A DNA stretch of 64,000 nucleotides. Source: Amborella trichopoda. Lineage: Eukaryota > Streptophyta > Magnoliopsida > Amborellales > Amborellaceae. Positions within the stretch are counted from its first letter, which is position 1; every line of letters starts with the position of its first letter. The DNA is taken from contig NW_006499810.1 of NCBI RefSeq assembly GCF_000471905.2, forward strand, positions 3,915,589 through 3,979,588. Direction: 5' to 3'. The translations under genes were made by a program, and so were the position numbers. Shown one piece after another: positions 1 through 11,100 of the stretch. Below the pieces are notes generated by a model, which searched no databases, had not been told where the DNA came from, and saw only the letters and a program-made list of their open reading frames with translations.

Positions 1-1680
1 TTCTTAATGGAGTACCCTCATTTCTTATTGAATTACCTAAAAAACAATATTTATAATGTAATTTTAATAATTTTTTCGAATTTTTTTTAAGCTTTATTCT
101 GACCGATTCACCCGATTCCCGATCCGGATCGCCGATTCGCCGATCCGGATTGATTTTTTGGAAGCCCGATCAAGGTCACCGATCCGTTTTTTAAACCATT
201 GGTTATAACATATCGTTATCATGATTTAATGATTTTGAACCGTTGTCAAAAAATCAGAGTAGATGATGCTCTCGTAGTGAACCTATATTATTTCATATGA
301 TAAATAACCAATGGCCGAATTTCATGACTTCTCCTTATCTCTCAGGAAAAGGAAAAGACAAATTTTTTAGCTACCATGAAAAAAAAAATGAAAAAAAGGA
401 AAAAAATGCATGTAAGCATTCAATTAGGTAGTAGGATACGAAGAAGATGGACATATTATTTAAGAAAAAGAGTTCCAAAGTGCCCCACATATCCCTGTAA
501 TCTTGACTATGCTCCTTGTGTCCTTGTCTGCCAAACTTCTATCTCCCACCTCATTTGCCTATAATTTCCACCATTTAATTTTCAGCTTCTTTCACTACAA
601 TGTTATTTTATGATTGGATGTGGCCTATTAAATGATTTAAAAAACATCCGGTCAGTATGGAATCGCCCGATCTGATTTGGGAGTTAGTCACCCCATTTTA
701 TTTTTGCCTATATATAGGAAAATGATTGAGTCTAGAAAGGAAACGGCAGTCCACACAATAAAATTGCGATTCTCTATAGTAAAACAGTGATCCGGGCCAC
801 TGATTCGTTGATCTGGACCGGGTTTGCCGATTCACTATTTTTTGCATGTTTTTTTGCCGGTTCACTATTTTTTCCGTACAGTAAAATGACGATCTAGACA
901 GCCAATTCACTGTCCATACCTAACTTTTGGGGTGTCCAATCTGGATCATCAACCTGTTTTTTTAATTTATTGGCCCTATTCATTATTAAGTCGAATAAGG
1001 AAATATAGAATGCCTTAAGAGCATAAAGAAGTATAATACGCCAAGAAAAGTAAGATTTACCCATTTATAAATGGATTAGAATAATACAACCTTCAATGTT
1101 GAAACAGAACAAATTCATTTGGACAACGACTAGAGACTCTGACTTATTTACCCACGAAAAAGATTAGAGACTCTACTTCGCTTGCAGTCACGGCCATAGT
1201 TAGAAGTTTGTTTCATTAGGAGTGGAATATATGAAATGCCTTAGGGGGATCCACTTTCATGAGAAATTTATTTGAAACTCTAAATTGCAGAAGAGTTTGG
1301 TCTTGTTTTGTGAGTGTTTTGTCGGTCTTTCTATGAAATAGGGATTCATTCTCAATTTCTTCTTCTTTATGATTGTATTTGGAAGTTGCATCCTTTACTA
1401 ATGAAATCTCACTGTTAAAACAAAAGAAAAAATTGCAAAACACTTTCTTTCATAAATGTATAACGTTTTTTAAATAATGAAATGCGTTAGACTAATAAAG
1501 TGCTAAAATACCATATATAGATTAAAAACTTTGTGAACTGATATTCTTCCTTTTGCTTAAACAATAAAACGTGGATCACTTTTGAAGGTAAAAGCTGCAA
1601 TCCACATATGTAATATACGAATCTCCTTTCTAGGAAACTACCCACCCACCCAATTTTTTTACCTACTTAAAGAGTGATAA

Positions 1681-1774
1681 ACACTCACAAATTTAGGTTG
1701 CTGACTTGAACTTCAGAACTCTTGTCTACACTCACAAATTTAGGTTGCTGACTTGAACTTCAGAACTCTTGTCT
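1681..1774. repeat. 47-bp perfect tandem duplication
   Basis: Two identical 47-bp copies lie head to tail (1,681-1,727 and 1,728-1,774), starting ACACTCACAAATTTAGG. Perfect identity suggests a recent local duplication. Confidence 0.95.
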
Positions 1775-2861
1775 TACTTTCTTGTGAGATGCACGGTTTT
1801 GTTATTGTCATTATAATGTGGAAAGGTTAAAAAAACACCTGTATTTATATTGCATGAAACGAAATCCTGATTGGGGTCCTGGTTTTCCACAACATTAGTG
1901 ATTCTCAAAATAAAAAAGAATTATCTTTTTAGATGCATGCAAAATATTTCCTCTCTAGAAATATTAAAAAAAAAAAATTCCTCTCTAAATTGGATAAGGG
2001 TATCTAGACAAAAAGTTTCAGGATTTTACAACCCAAAACACATCCTCAAATCGCCACGAATCTACTTCTACCTCAAGCCATGAATTTGGAGCTCCAAAAA
2101 TTGTGTTACATGTAATGTCTTTTAATGAATTGAAATGAACAATCCAAAACATAGGTCACAAGATAGATCACAGTTAAGGTTCATTGTTTTTTTGTCGTAG
2201 ATTCATTATTGTAGCGGTCAAGATGATAGACTTTTGAACTTTTGAATGCTCCACCTCCGAGATGGATTTTGGAATGTCGATGCACTATATTAGGTACATC
2301 TGGGCCCTATGTCGTACCCTTGGTTACAAAGGGAGTGTTTTTTTTCTTTCGATTATAATTTTGCATATGTATCTTCAAATTAATGACAATTAAAAATATT
2401 TATCACAGAAAGAGATAGATAACGAATTGGGCCATGAAGTAGGTTACCCTAAACTTGTGTTGGGTCACAATCAGCATTTATTGTAGGCTCTCTTTACAGG
2501 GTCTTGATATGGTGATTGTGCAGTATCCATAGCCTTCGAAAATAACTTGCAGACGGAAAGAAGGAAAATATATTCCAAGTGTTGTAGTTTTCTTTTAGAA
2601 ACCGTTGAAGCAGCACTAATATCGTCTGGTAAATCTTATTAAAATGGAGAACGGTTTGATAGGGCTGCAGCCCTATCAAAATAAGTAAAGGCACATCAAA
2701 ACTCATCAAAAATTGTGGTTGACAACAAAAGGCCTTCAAGTCGATGATCTCAATTTTGACCGTTATGGTTGGGAAAGAAATTAAAATTTCAAGCCTTAAA
2801 AAATTATATATATTTTTCTATATTATCCAGACCATCAATTTTCCTTTAAATATTTTTTTTT

Positions 2862-2997
2862 TCAGATCCTTCAAAATTTATAATAAGTGTCCAAAATTAA
2901 TTTTGGAGCAAGTTTTCGATATCAAATTGTCAGATCCTCCAAAATTTATAATAAGTGTCCAAAATTAATTTCGGAGCAGGGTTTCGATATCAAATTG
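2862..2997. repeat. 68-bp tandem duplication
   Basis: Two 68-bp copies (2,862-2,929 and 2,930-2,997), starting TCAGATCCT, differ at about four positions. This is older than the 47-bp duplication upstream. Confidence 0.93.
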
Positions 2998-3109
2998 CTT
3001 TCTAGGCAAAAATTCCAAATAAGACTTTACTGTTATGTTTCCTAAATATCAGGCTTTGTAAAAATTGTATGTATTAAACAATTCATTAAGATAAGATATT
3101 TATTTTTTA

Positions 3110-3110
<1 letters not shown>

Positions 3111-3185
<75 letters not shown>
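3111..3185. repeat. (AAT)n microsatellite
   Basis: About 25 AAT/ATA units run uninterrupted except for one break in phase near 3,142. Such a tract is expected to be length-polymorphic. Confidence 0.97.
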
Positions 3186-3187
<2 letters not shown>

Positions 3188-3511
3188 CTCAATGTTTTAA
3201 AGAATAGGGGGTCCTTGATAGGAGATGGGAGACAGGGGCTTCAATAGTTAGGCGACAAAAAAAAAAAATAACAAGCTCACGTGAATACTCGTGCCACGGA
3301 TTAGGACGGTGAGTCCGACCCCATGGTTACGCCATGTCACCATCAGATATAAAGGAAATATTCTACGTCAACTATCCACACATGAACGCCTAAAAGCCTA
3401 GACCCCTCTTCATTCCAGATTTGTTCGCGGATTTCGCGCGATCGATGTAGGAACCGGGGTCCCAACCGGCCCTAGTAATCATCCCCGTATGTTGTAAAGT
3501 TAAAGCACATG

Positions 3512-3939
3512 TAGAGATGGCAACAGGTTGGGTACGGATCGATCCGGCTGGACTCGATTTCAAATCAAATATTTTTCAGATCAAGGTTTTGGATCAGATC
3601 AGATCAGTTGGGTCCAAGAGTTGTACATCATATTATTGACAACAAAGTCACAATCATCCGTCATTAGATTTCAAGCCATTTAATTTGTCATTTAATAGAT
3701 AAAAATGATTATGAGTTTTTATTGTATACGATCCTTAATACACCCAAATGAATAGGGCTTGCAGTATTTTATCTCCAAAAGTTTATATGTACCGGCCGGG
3801 TTCCAACCAGACTCGGACCCGGAGCTTCCAGGTTTTGGACCTAAACCCGACCTGTGAGTCCAAATGTTAGACCCATACCTGGACCCGTATCAGGTATACC
3901 CGGTATTCCCCAAACACGTCAGGTCCAATGCCACCCCTA
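3512..3939. mobile_element. hAT-type non-autonomous MITE
   Basis: A 428-bp element begins TAGAGATGGCA and ends TGCCACCCCTA, giving 11-bp terminal inverted repeats with two mismatches. It is flanked on both sides by the same 8-bp direct repeat AGCACATG (3,504-3,511 and 3,940-3,947). An 8-bp target duplication with TAGRGRTGGCA-like ends is typical of plant hAT superfamily MITEs. The interior is rich in GGACCCG/GGGTCCAA-type motifs and has no open frame, so it depended on a transposase encoded elsewhere. The perfect target duplication suggests a fairly recent insertion. Confidence 0.92.
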
Positions 3940-4590
3940 AGCACATGGGTTTAAACCAAGAGCGAGCTTACTATGCCCCCCGAGGAGCATACTGTACATT
4001 GGATCCTTTAGTGATACTTTATTTTAATAAAATAATTTAGATTTTTAGATCTTAACCGCCCATATCATCCAAAAACTAGACAGACTCTGCTCAATCTTTA
4101 AGATTTTATTTTATTTCCAACAGATAAAGAAAACATTGAATTTTCTCTCTTTATATATTATATTTGAGGTTTATAGCTACATAGAAGAGGTTACATCCCA
4201 AAATTACGGAAACCCAAAGTAATTTAGGTTTTGCTGAGGGGGTGAATAAAGGAATTGCTCATGTTCTCCTTGCCATCTAATGTGGGAGGGTTGACGGGGT
4301 GCAAGAAACTCTTTAAAATTCAAATGTTAGCATGGTAAATAAAATGGTATGCAAACCGTATCTTATTTGTTTTGCTTGTACGTGGGAAAGGTACCTATAA
4401 AATAAGTTACAATTAATTAATTAAGAACTTTTCAAAGGATAAAGATAAGGTGTGAGTTTTGGGAGTGATAGGCTTGAGTGTCATGTCTCCTCCTCCCTTG
4501 TAGGAGGAGGCTTCTTAAAATTTGCTAAGGTGTTGCCGGATGAGCCCATCTATGAATTTTTGGGTGCTCATGAATCGTAGGCACCTCATT

Positions 4591-4886
4591 TTAAAATTGA
4601 AAAATTTCGTGATATTTTTTATTCTTTAGGGTCACACTATTCTGTAAAACCCCTTCCGTCTTCGCAAGCACCCTCTTCCCCAACGTAGGCAAGTCCTGGT
4701 TGAAATCAAAATTCCTATGGAGAGCATGATAAATTGGGGACACCGTCCCATTGAATAAGAGGCTTCCCGCCAACGTCCTTATATCTACAAAGCCGAGCAT
4801 CTCCCAATAGGTGATGCTCAAAGGCCACTCTATCCATTTGGTAGGCTCAAGGACACGAAGTGAAGTCCCCCTGATGAAAGAGGCAT
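4591..4886 (-). other. Open antisense stretch, possible downstream exon of antisense unit 2 in E
   Basis: On the minus strand an open reading stretch runs from about 4,886 to 4,591. It contains motifs such as KWIEWPLSITYWEML and LAGSLLFNGTVSPIYHALH, a composition that looks like real coding sequence rather than repeat. Immediately upstream on the minus strand the sequence ends in CACAG, a plausible 3' splice acceptor (AG at 4,887-4,888). It lies on the same strand as the unit-2 start at 5,770, about 850 bp downstream of the GT donor there. I do not recognise the protein family. The counterpart in D would lie beyond the right end of the window, so conservation cannot be tested here. Confidence 0.4.
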
Positions 4887-5739
4887 CTGTGTAGGAATTG
4901 GTTCACAGTTCTCCTTCACAGGGCAGTTGATTTACGTCAAGGACTTTCACTTCAAAGGACAAAACAAGTTGTGCCCCGATGGGGCACACACACCCGAAGG
5001 CTCAAAACAACACTCTCAATATGTACACGTGCAACCACTGCATTTTTCTATACACGCATGCGTATCTCTAGAGGCCAACTTAAGTGACGCCTCATCAGGG
5101 CATACACATGATCAGACGTGCATACGCTCAAAAATGTGTAAACAGGAACAAGCACACCTAAGTGCATACCTGCGTGGACTTCAGGCACAAAACCCCGTAA
5201 GTACCATGACTCAGGATCGGGCATGCACAAACTCAAATACACGTGCGTTTAGAGACGCGCAAAAATAAGACCAACCATATGCGTGTACGCAGATCAGAGG
5301 CATATGTCACAATGCACACGGGCATAATCGAACACACGCAAGACCGAGCCCCGACTCAATGTGCACACACCAAGACTCAGGAGCGTGCAAGCAGCCTTGT
5401 ATAGGCATTCACAGCTAGAAACGGGGTTTGCTCACACTAATCTCACATAACAGAGCCGAGATTTGGATGGAAAGCCCACAACACACGAATACAGGCATAA
5501 CCATGCCCGAACACTATCAATGCGAACACACATGACTATAGCTGAAGGCAGTGAAGAGCCTTGAGCGAAGGGACTCATGCTCGCAGAGCTTAGCAGATAG
5601 CGAGAATGGCTCTGAAAGAAGCAATGGAACAGTCGACCAAGCACTTGGTACGCAACGGAAGAACTGAGGAAAATGGAGATTTGCATCTGAGAAGAAAATG
5701 AGCAAAAAGTAAAACCAAATCAAAGAGAAAGGACCATAC

Positions 5740-5770
5740 CTTGAGGTGGGGCAGGGCTCATATTGGCCAT
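5740..5770 (-). CDS. Antisense unit 2 in E: short first-exon-like stretch
   Basis: On the minus strand a start codon at 5,770 opens about ten codons (MANMSPAPPQ) ending in CAAG, followed directly by GTATGG, a good plant 5' splice donor (GT at 5,738-5,739). The same arrangement occurs in D at 63,462-63,492 (start codon, then CCTCAAG and GTAGGG), although the two copies differ in many surrounding bases. A TATA box lies about 135 bp upstream. The product is unknown. An alternative reading is the 231-codon open frame over 5,517-6,212 on the same strand, but that frame runs through the TATA box and looks less likely. Confidence 0.45.
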
Positions 5771-5903
5771 TGCTGCAAATAAAACTTGATGGTGAGAGAT
5801 TTCGCTCGAGGATGGTGGTGAAAAGGGGCGCATAAAGAGTTATGGCTTTTACCTTAGGTAAAAACTTAGGGTAAAAATGAGGAAAAGATAACTCTATGCG
5901 TCT

Positions 5904-5910
5904 TTTTATA
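5904..5910 (-). promoter_or_regulatory. TATA box of antisense unit 2 in E
   Basis: TATAAAA on the minus strand in the context GTCAGTATAAAAAGACG. The matching position in D (63,318-63,324) reads CTCAGTATAAAAACGTG. It lies about 135 bp upstream of the antisense start codon. Confidence 0.6.
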
Positions 5911-5924
5911 CTGACGAAGGAATG

Positions 5925-6050
5925 ACGTGCTGCGCAAGCAAATGGAACGTCGCGTGGCCCCATCACAAGGACACATGGACAACGCGCAAGTGAAACGTCG
6001 CGCAATCTTGTCCCAAGGAAATGCAAATGGCGCGCGGCTTCGCCATAGAA
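5925..6050 (-). repeat. About 52-bp tandem repeats upstream of the unit-2 TATA box in E
   Basis: Two to three degenerate units carrying AACGTCGCGT/AACGTCGCGC motifs about 52 bp apart lie directly upstream (antisense sense) of the TATA box. D has an equivalent array at 63,180-63,300. Position and conservation suggest promoter-proximal elements, by inference only. Confidence 0.55.
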
Positions 6051-6659
6051 AGAAGTACAAAGGATGCATGACTTTGCCATTCCACGTAGGAAACTGCGAA
6101 GGTCACACAACTCCGCCACTCTGAACACATAATTTTGTTCTTTTAGCAGTGCGCACGTCTTCGACAGGAAACCACCGATTTCAGGTCTGCACACATATAC
6201 GACCCCTGCCAAATGCCTTCAATTTTTCCCCTCTTGAGTCCATTGCCACTGCTTCTCTTGGGCATGCAAATAAATGGGTCCATTCACAGACCCACACAAA
6301 CCCTTGGCTTGGCCAGAGGCTTTGCACACACTCATGCACAATTACATTTGATAGGCAAGGGAGTCATTCCCCTTATATTATCTACACACACTGAACCTGC
6401 AGTGTGTTAAAAAAAAAAAAAAAAAGAACATGGGGTCTTTGTGAAAACCAGAAATAACACACATCCCAAGGGATGAAATGAAAACCTGACAAGACATTCA
6501 AGCCATAGAAGCCAAAGGACTAGCATACCAGGCGAAGAAAATCCCCTGTTCAATTTCTTACCCCCACTTTCAAAGGAGATAAGACTGATCACAGAGAGAT
6601 AGAAGAGAAGACACACCATGAGAAAGAAGAAGTACAAGCTGCGAACCAAGAAAGAACAT

Positions 6660-6730
6660 TCAAGCTAAAGGAAAATTTTTTTTATGAACAAAATAGATTA
6701 CAAAATTGTGGTTACAATTATCGGTAACTA
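6660..6730 (-). terminator. Poly(A)-region-like end of antisense unit 1 in E
   Basis: Downstream of the unit-1 frame on the minus strand the sequence reads AATTGTAACCACAATTTTGT and then a T-rich/A-rich stretch, much like a plant 3' UTR end. D has a matching block at about 62,560-62,620 (GATTATTGTAACCATAGTTT). Confidence 0.4.
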
Positions 6731-6884
6731 CAAAATAGAAGGATTTGATCTAAATAAGACCCCCATCTAGGGATACACCATCCAAATACGTCGCCTCCTT
6801 CTACAACTACAATCTCTTGAAGAAAGCGGTATTCTTCTTTCCAGAGACAGCATGGAATACCTTGAAAAAACCACTCTCTTCTTC

Positions 6885-7259
6885 TTACCATTTGCTCAAG
6901 GAGGCGAACCAGATGGAAGTTAAGGGAGCAACAACGAGCAAAGATTTGAACATATGAGCACCTGCTGGACATGTTGGCGATATGCCCACGCACTGAACAT
7001 TGAAGTTACTGAAATCATTCAAGCGGGCAACTACCATGAAAAGGATTACAGGCCAGATAAAATCACAATAACCCGTCATCATTTTCTGATGGACGAGATT
7101 GGGTTCAAGCTTGATGACCTTTAAAATCTTGTGCACTGCCTTGAACTTTGTTTTCAGAATCTCTAGAAAACCTTATAGATCTAGAGGGAGCTCACCGTCG
7201 ATCACAGGATCATCACGATAACCTTTTATGGCTCGAGCACTAGTGCTAGCTAAAGTCAT
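6885..7259 (-). pseudogene. Antisense unit 1 ORF in E (broken copy)
   Basis: This is the E counterpart of the 122-codon frame at 62,040-62,408 in D, on the strand opposite to the element. Start and stop positions correspond, and conserved blocks include PNLVHQ, NFNVQC and VVAPLTSIWFA. The copy is broken (about one break). By eye it keeps around half of its residues identical to D. The conserved blocks are protein-like, and a hydrophobic segment lies near the C-terminus in both copies. I recognise no family. Tat-lineage elements are known to carry extra ORFs, some of them antisense, between pol and the 3' LTR, which fits this position. Confidence 0.6.
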
Positions 7260-7379
7260 GGCATCACAAAAAGAATGACTCAAGAGGGAAAGCACTCTTT
7301 CTTTCTCTACATAAAGAAGATGGTCGAAAAAACAGGGCATTCCAAAGCAAAAAATGCTCCACTCTTCCTCTACCCCCGC

Positions 7380-7386
7380 TTTTATA
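7380..7386 (-). promoter_or_regulatory. TATA box of antisense unit 1 in E
   Basis: TATAAAA on the minus strand in the context GGCCTATAAAAGCGGG, about 121 bp upstream of the antisense start codon at 7,259. D has the same core, GGCCTATAAAAGTAGGG, at 61,915-61,921. Confidence 0.65.
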
Positions 7387-7420
7387 GGCCAATTCATTCA
7401 TAGAGCTGTCACAGAAACAT

Positions 7421-7622
7421 GTTGCCTCCTTGGCAATGCTTCGTCTGACTGCAAGTCAATGTCCCATCACTTCGCCTCCCTGGGGATGCTTCATCTGACC
7501 ACAGGTCAATATCCTGTCAATTCGCCTTCCTGGCAACGCTTCATTTGCTCGCGGTTCTGTCACGAAAATGTTTCGCCTTCCTGATGACACTTCATCTGCT
7601 CATGGGTCCGCCACCGAAACAC
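7421..7622 (-). repeat. 50-bp tandem repeats upstream of the unit-1 TATA box in E
   Basis: Four units begin at 7,421, 7,471, 7,521 and 7,572, each with a core like TTCGCCTCCCTGGGGATGCT. The period is almost exactly 50 bp. The array ends about 35 bp from the antisense TATA box. A related array is present in D at 61,470-61,870. Confidence 0.8.
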
Positions 7623-7879
7623 AGCTTTGTCAAAAGAGTTTTCTTCAACTCTTCGCAGCACATGCATATCGCAACCTTGGTGTGCCTTCCCTCACAAACA
7701 CACAGCTACGTCACATCTCCACCCTCTTACAGCTCACCGAAGGTACTTGTTAACCCAGGGAGCCTTATGCTAACAAAACCCCTCTATCTTATGCCTTGTC
7801 AAGGAAGGGAAGCTAGGCATGATTAGCATCCGACAAAGTCCATCATGAGTAAAAGATAGCTTTTAGGCGGACATAGTCA

Positions 7880-8185
7880 CAAAACTATGGGTAAAATTGC
7901 CAAAGAAAAATAAAAAAATGGGGCATGGTGAAAACCCGCAAGGGTGCCATGAGTAAAAATGATAGGCAGGCATGGGCATGAAGCCATGAGTAAGAGAGTC
8001 TTAAAAATGAAAACCGGGCATGGTGAAAACCCAAAAGAGCACCATGAGTAAAAGAGGAAATCAAAGGTGGACGCGACCTCAGGGTCATGGGTAAAAGAAG
8101 CTCAATAAAAGGAGTTGGTGAAAACCATTCTTGTGGCACCACTCTTACCAAGTTTAGGTAAAAACCCAAAAGGGCACTTAGACTA
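7880..8185 (+). repeat. CCATGAGTAAAA repeat block of E
   Basis: About five copies of a CCATGAGTAAAA or CATGGGTAAAA core are spaced about 50-70 bp apart, with GGCATGGTGAAAACCCG between them. The same block, in the same place relative to the 3' LTR, occurs in A (32,076-32,365), B (42,600-42,910), C (56,940-57,245) and D (53,610-53,708 plus 60,963-61,250). Confidence 0.8.
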
Positions 8186-8286
8186 ATAAATAGGTTGATG
8201 CAGCTTTGTAACCAGAAACGACTTCAGCCATCTACAGAAATAAAATTTGAAGGTACTAGGTGCAATCCAAACCAGCCCTTCTCCAA

Positions 8287-8700
8287 CAGCTAGATTGGGA
8301 CAAAACACCCACCAAGGGCACCCACTAGTCAGCCCTAAAGCCAAAATGAAGTTCTTACAACACTGAGATGGGTCCACCAAAGATCCTAAGTTGTTACCAC
8401 GCAGCTAGATTGGGACTAAACACCTACAAAGGGTATCCACTAGCTGGCCCCAAAGCCAAAATGAAGTTCTTACAACACTGAGATCACGTCCGCCAAGGAC
8501 CCTCAGCGGTTACAAATAAACCAACTAGATTGGGACAGAATGCCCACCAAGGGCACCCACTAGTCGGCCTCAAAGCCAATATGAAGTTCTTCCAACACTG
8601 AGATCAGGTCCACCAAAGACCCTCAGCTGTTACAAATAATAACAACTAGATTGGGACAAAATGCTCACCAAGGGAACCCACTAGTTGGTCCTTTAAGAGA
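8287..8700 (+). repeat. About 118-bp tandem array in E
   Basis: Units begin at 8,287, 8,402, 8,522 and 8,643 with CA(G/A)CTAGATTGGGACNNAA. Each contains CACCAAGGG(C/A)ACCCACTAG and AAATGAAGTTCTTACAACAC. D carries a shorter version of the array that flanks insertion B. Confidence 0.9.
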
Positions 8701-10369
8701 TGTTGTTGAGATGGAACGGTAAGCTGTTGCGCAAGGCACCCTATCAGCACTCTCTCCTAGAAAACGAATTCTAGTAGCATTGGGATGGAAGCCCTTAAGA
8801 AAGGCCCCCTGTTGCTAAGGTCAACTTCGGTCATCCCCTAGAGAAGAAGCTTAGCATGGTCCCCCCCTCAAGGATGGTGTTGACGCCAGTGATCAAGAAG
8901 AAAAATACTGTTGAGAGGAATTAAAAATGTCTTTGTAGGGATTCGAACTATGAACTTCAACATCAGATTTTGTTTTGAATGCTACACTTCTCATTTCTCT
9001 CGAAGAGCAGCATTCGGCGAGGGAAGTTTTTATACACCATTTTTGACGTACTTCTATTCTCGAGTCGCATAAGGAGTGAGCCAATGACAACATGGTCCTA
9101 CTGGTACTTAAGACACCGCCAGACCATGGGAACACTGCAAAATAAGCCCAAAAGTGGGCAACTTTGAAAATAACATTGGAATGGCCTCAGACAAAAATAA
9201 ATTGGGCAGTTTGGGAAGCTCGAATGATGCTCACAAAGTTTTGTTACATTCGGATGATATTTGACATGATCAAGGTGAAACTCAATTCTCAAATCCTGCT
9301 CCTATTGTGTTGAAAAGATACCTCATAACTACAAACCTATTTTCTAGGCATCAAAACATTACCAGACCACCACCATCAGATCAAGAGCATCAGAAAACCC
9401 CTAAGGACCAAATTTGGGCTCAATCCAACAATTCAAGACCATTCCAAGCCCAAATTACCACAAATGGGTAGGTTTCATACTATTACGATGTGGCCTCAAT
9501 GAACCAGTTGCCATATTTGGAAACTGTGTTTTCACCCATTGGGATGATTTTCAAGTGCTCATAGATCGCTCATTTGGAATTGGAACAAGCTCTAAACCTT
9601 GAAGACCTGGTCATTTTGACATATTGCACACGTCATGGCATGGTTCGAGACAAGAAAACTTCTAGAAAGAAGGTGGGCCCAAAAGCATGAAAATCAAACG
9701 TTTTGAAAGAGGACATCTCATACTTCGAGAGGACATAACTTGATATCAGGGTATCAGATCGATGCAAATATGGGTTTGATGCGACCACATCGAGAAGAGG
9801 TACAATTTGGTATGATATTTACATTTAACTGAAAGCCAGATAGCGTGAACTTCAATGTTGAAGATGACAAGAATTTCCCGGTCGCCGGAATCCCATTATT
9901 CGGTGACTTCTCAGAATTGGAATCAAATGAAGATCAAATCAGACAAATCTAACTATAGAATGATCATGACAATGTCCTCTTTAAATCAAGATATAAAAGA
10001 GGATTCGAAACACCACGGATCGCACTACATTGGCGATCAAAAGCTATGAACTTGACCGGATTTTTACCCTTTGGGAAAAGTTCATTTCAAGGTGATCAAA
10101 AGAAATCAAAATGTTCAGAATCTATCAAGCATCAATTTTACGATAATGGATCGTCCCAACGACTGCCACAAGAGTCCGAAAAATCTCCCGAAGTCTAGCA
10201 ATGGCGAGAGGCCCCTCGAGCAGGGATTGTTTCGTCATTAGCCCAAAAGATTTAAGGGGTATTTGGGTCATTATGTCCAAAAAATGGATTTTATTTTAAT
10301 TCATTTAATGTGTTATTTGTAGCAATTTATCTTAGTTTTCAGTGTTCCACCCATGTTTGAGGGTTTCTT

Positions 10370-10377
10370 TATATAAA
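10370..10377 (+). promoter_or_regulatory. LTR TATA box of E
   Basis: TATATAAA follows the conserved CCACCCATGTTTGAGGG block. Other LTRs of the family place their TATA box after the same block, so this is the likely core promoter. Confidence 0.6.
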
Positions 10378-10574
10378 CAAGCTTAAGTCAATTGTAAACG
10401 AGTTGGATTATTCATTAATGCAATTGAGGTATTAGCTTGTGTTTACTCGGCTTTGCTTCTAATTCTTAGATCCAGTGGAGACGAAAGAGAAAAATTTTAG
10501 AGAGAGAAATTGCCCTTTGTTCAGGCACCCTAGCCTACCCTGTGGTTTGCACGCACCAACCGTGACTCACAGAG

Positions 10575-11100
10575 ACCTGCGGCCCGTCTTTCTCTCTACT
10601 CTCTTTCCTTCTTTCATCGCGTGATAAGTTTTTGAACCACAATACCTGCAACCCCGTGTCTCTCTATTTGTGCCTCTCTCTTTTCTGCCTTGCATAGTAA
10701 CTCAAAACCACAATAGACTTGAGGTCCCATCTTTCTCTCTATGCCTTTCTATCTTTCATCGCATCATAAGTTTCGAATCCACGGTACCTGTGACCCCACC
10801 TCTCTCTTTTTTACCTCGCGTAGTAACTCGAAACCGCAGCAAACATGCTGTCCCGCCTTTCTCTCTACGCCTTTCTCTCTTTCATCGCGTGATAAGTTTC
10901 GAAGCCATAGTTCTTGTGACCCCATCTCTCTCTTCATGCCTCTCTCTCTTCTACTTCGCGTAGTAATTTGGAGCCACAGCAGACCTGTGGTCTCATCTTT
11001 CTCTCTACGTCTTTCTCTCTTTCATTGCATGATAAGTTTCGGAGCCACAGTGCCAGCAACCTCGTCTCTCCCAAAGTGCCTTTCTCCCTTCATCCCACTA
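10575..11100 (+). repeat. 126-142-bp tandem array inside the E LTR
   Basis: Four units begin at about 10,575, 10,717, 10,843 and 10,983. Each contains a CTTTCTCTCTA block, TTTCATCGCGTGATAAGTTT and TCGCGTAGTAACTCGAAACC, or close variants. The array lies downstream of the TATA box, probably in the transcribed R/U5 part. Open frames through it (10,670-11,121) are repeat artefacts. Confidence 0.88.

Larger units (their letters stand above)
1..4400. other. AT-rich low-copy flank without a recognisable gene
   Basis: Both strands are AT-rich with only short, low-information open frames, none of which I recognise. The region holds two small tandem duplications, an AAT microsatellite and one hAT MITE, annotated separately. 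Near 100-180 and 780-960 there are clusters of GATCCGG/GCCGATTC-like motifs that may be ends of further small DNA transposons, but I could not pair them into terminal repeats. This is the only part of the window that is not clearly LTR-element sequence. Confidence 0.6.

Noticed and set aside
640-960. Possible second small DNA transposon with GATCCGG motifs
   Set aside because: I could not find matching terminal inverted repeats with a target duplication.
2494-2739. 81-codon minus-strand frame in the AT-rich flank
   Set aside because: No recognisable motif, no neighbouring exon-like structure, and length within chance expectation.
3270-3480. CACGTG G-box and TATA-like text suggesting a host promoter
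   Set aside because: No open frame or splice-like structure follows before the MITE, so there is nothing for it to drive.
5517-6212. 231-codon minus-strand frame in E, with a shorter matching frame in D at 63,151-63,450
   Set aside because: It runs through the conserved TATA box, the repeat units and the GT donor, so I favour the short-exon model. It remains an alternative because parts of the frame are similar in both copies.
8930-8960. GGATTCGAAC text resembling a tRNA T-arm
   Set aside because: No acceptor stem, D-arm or anticodon arm could be fitted around it, and the homologous D site near 38,290 does not preserve a fold.
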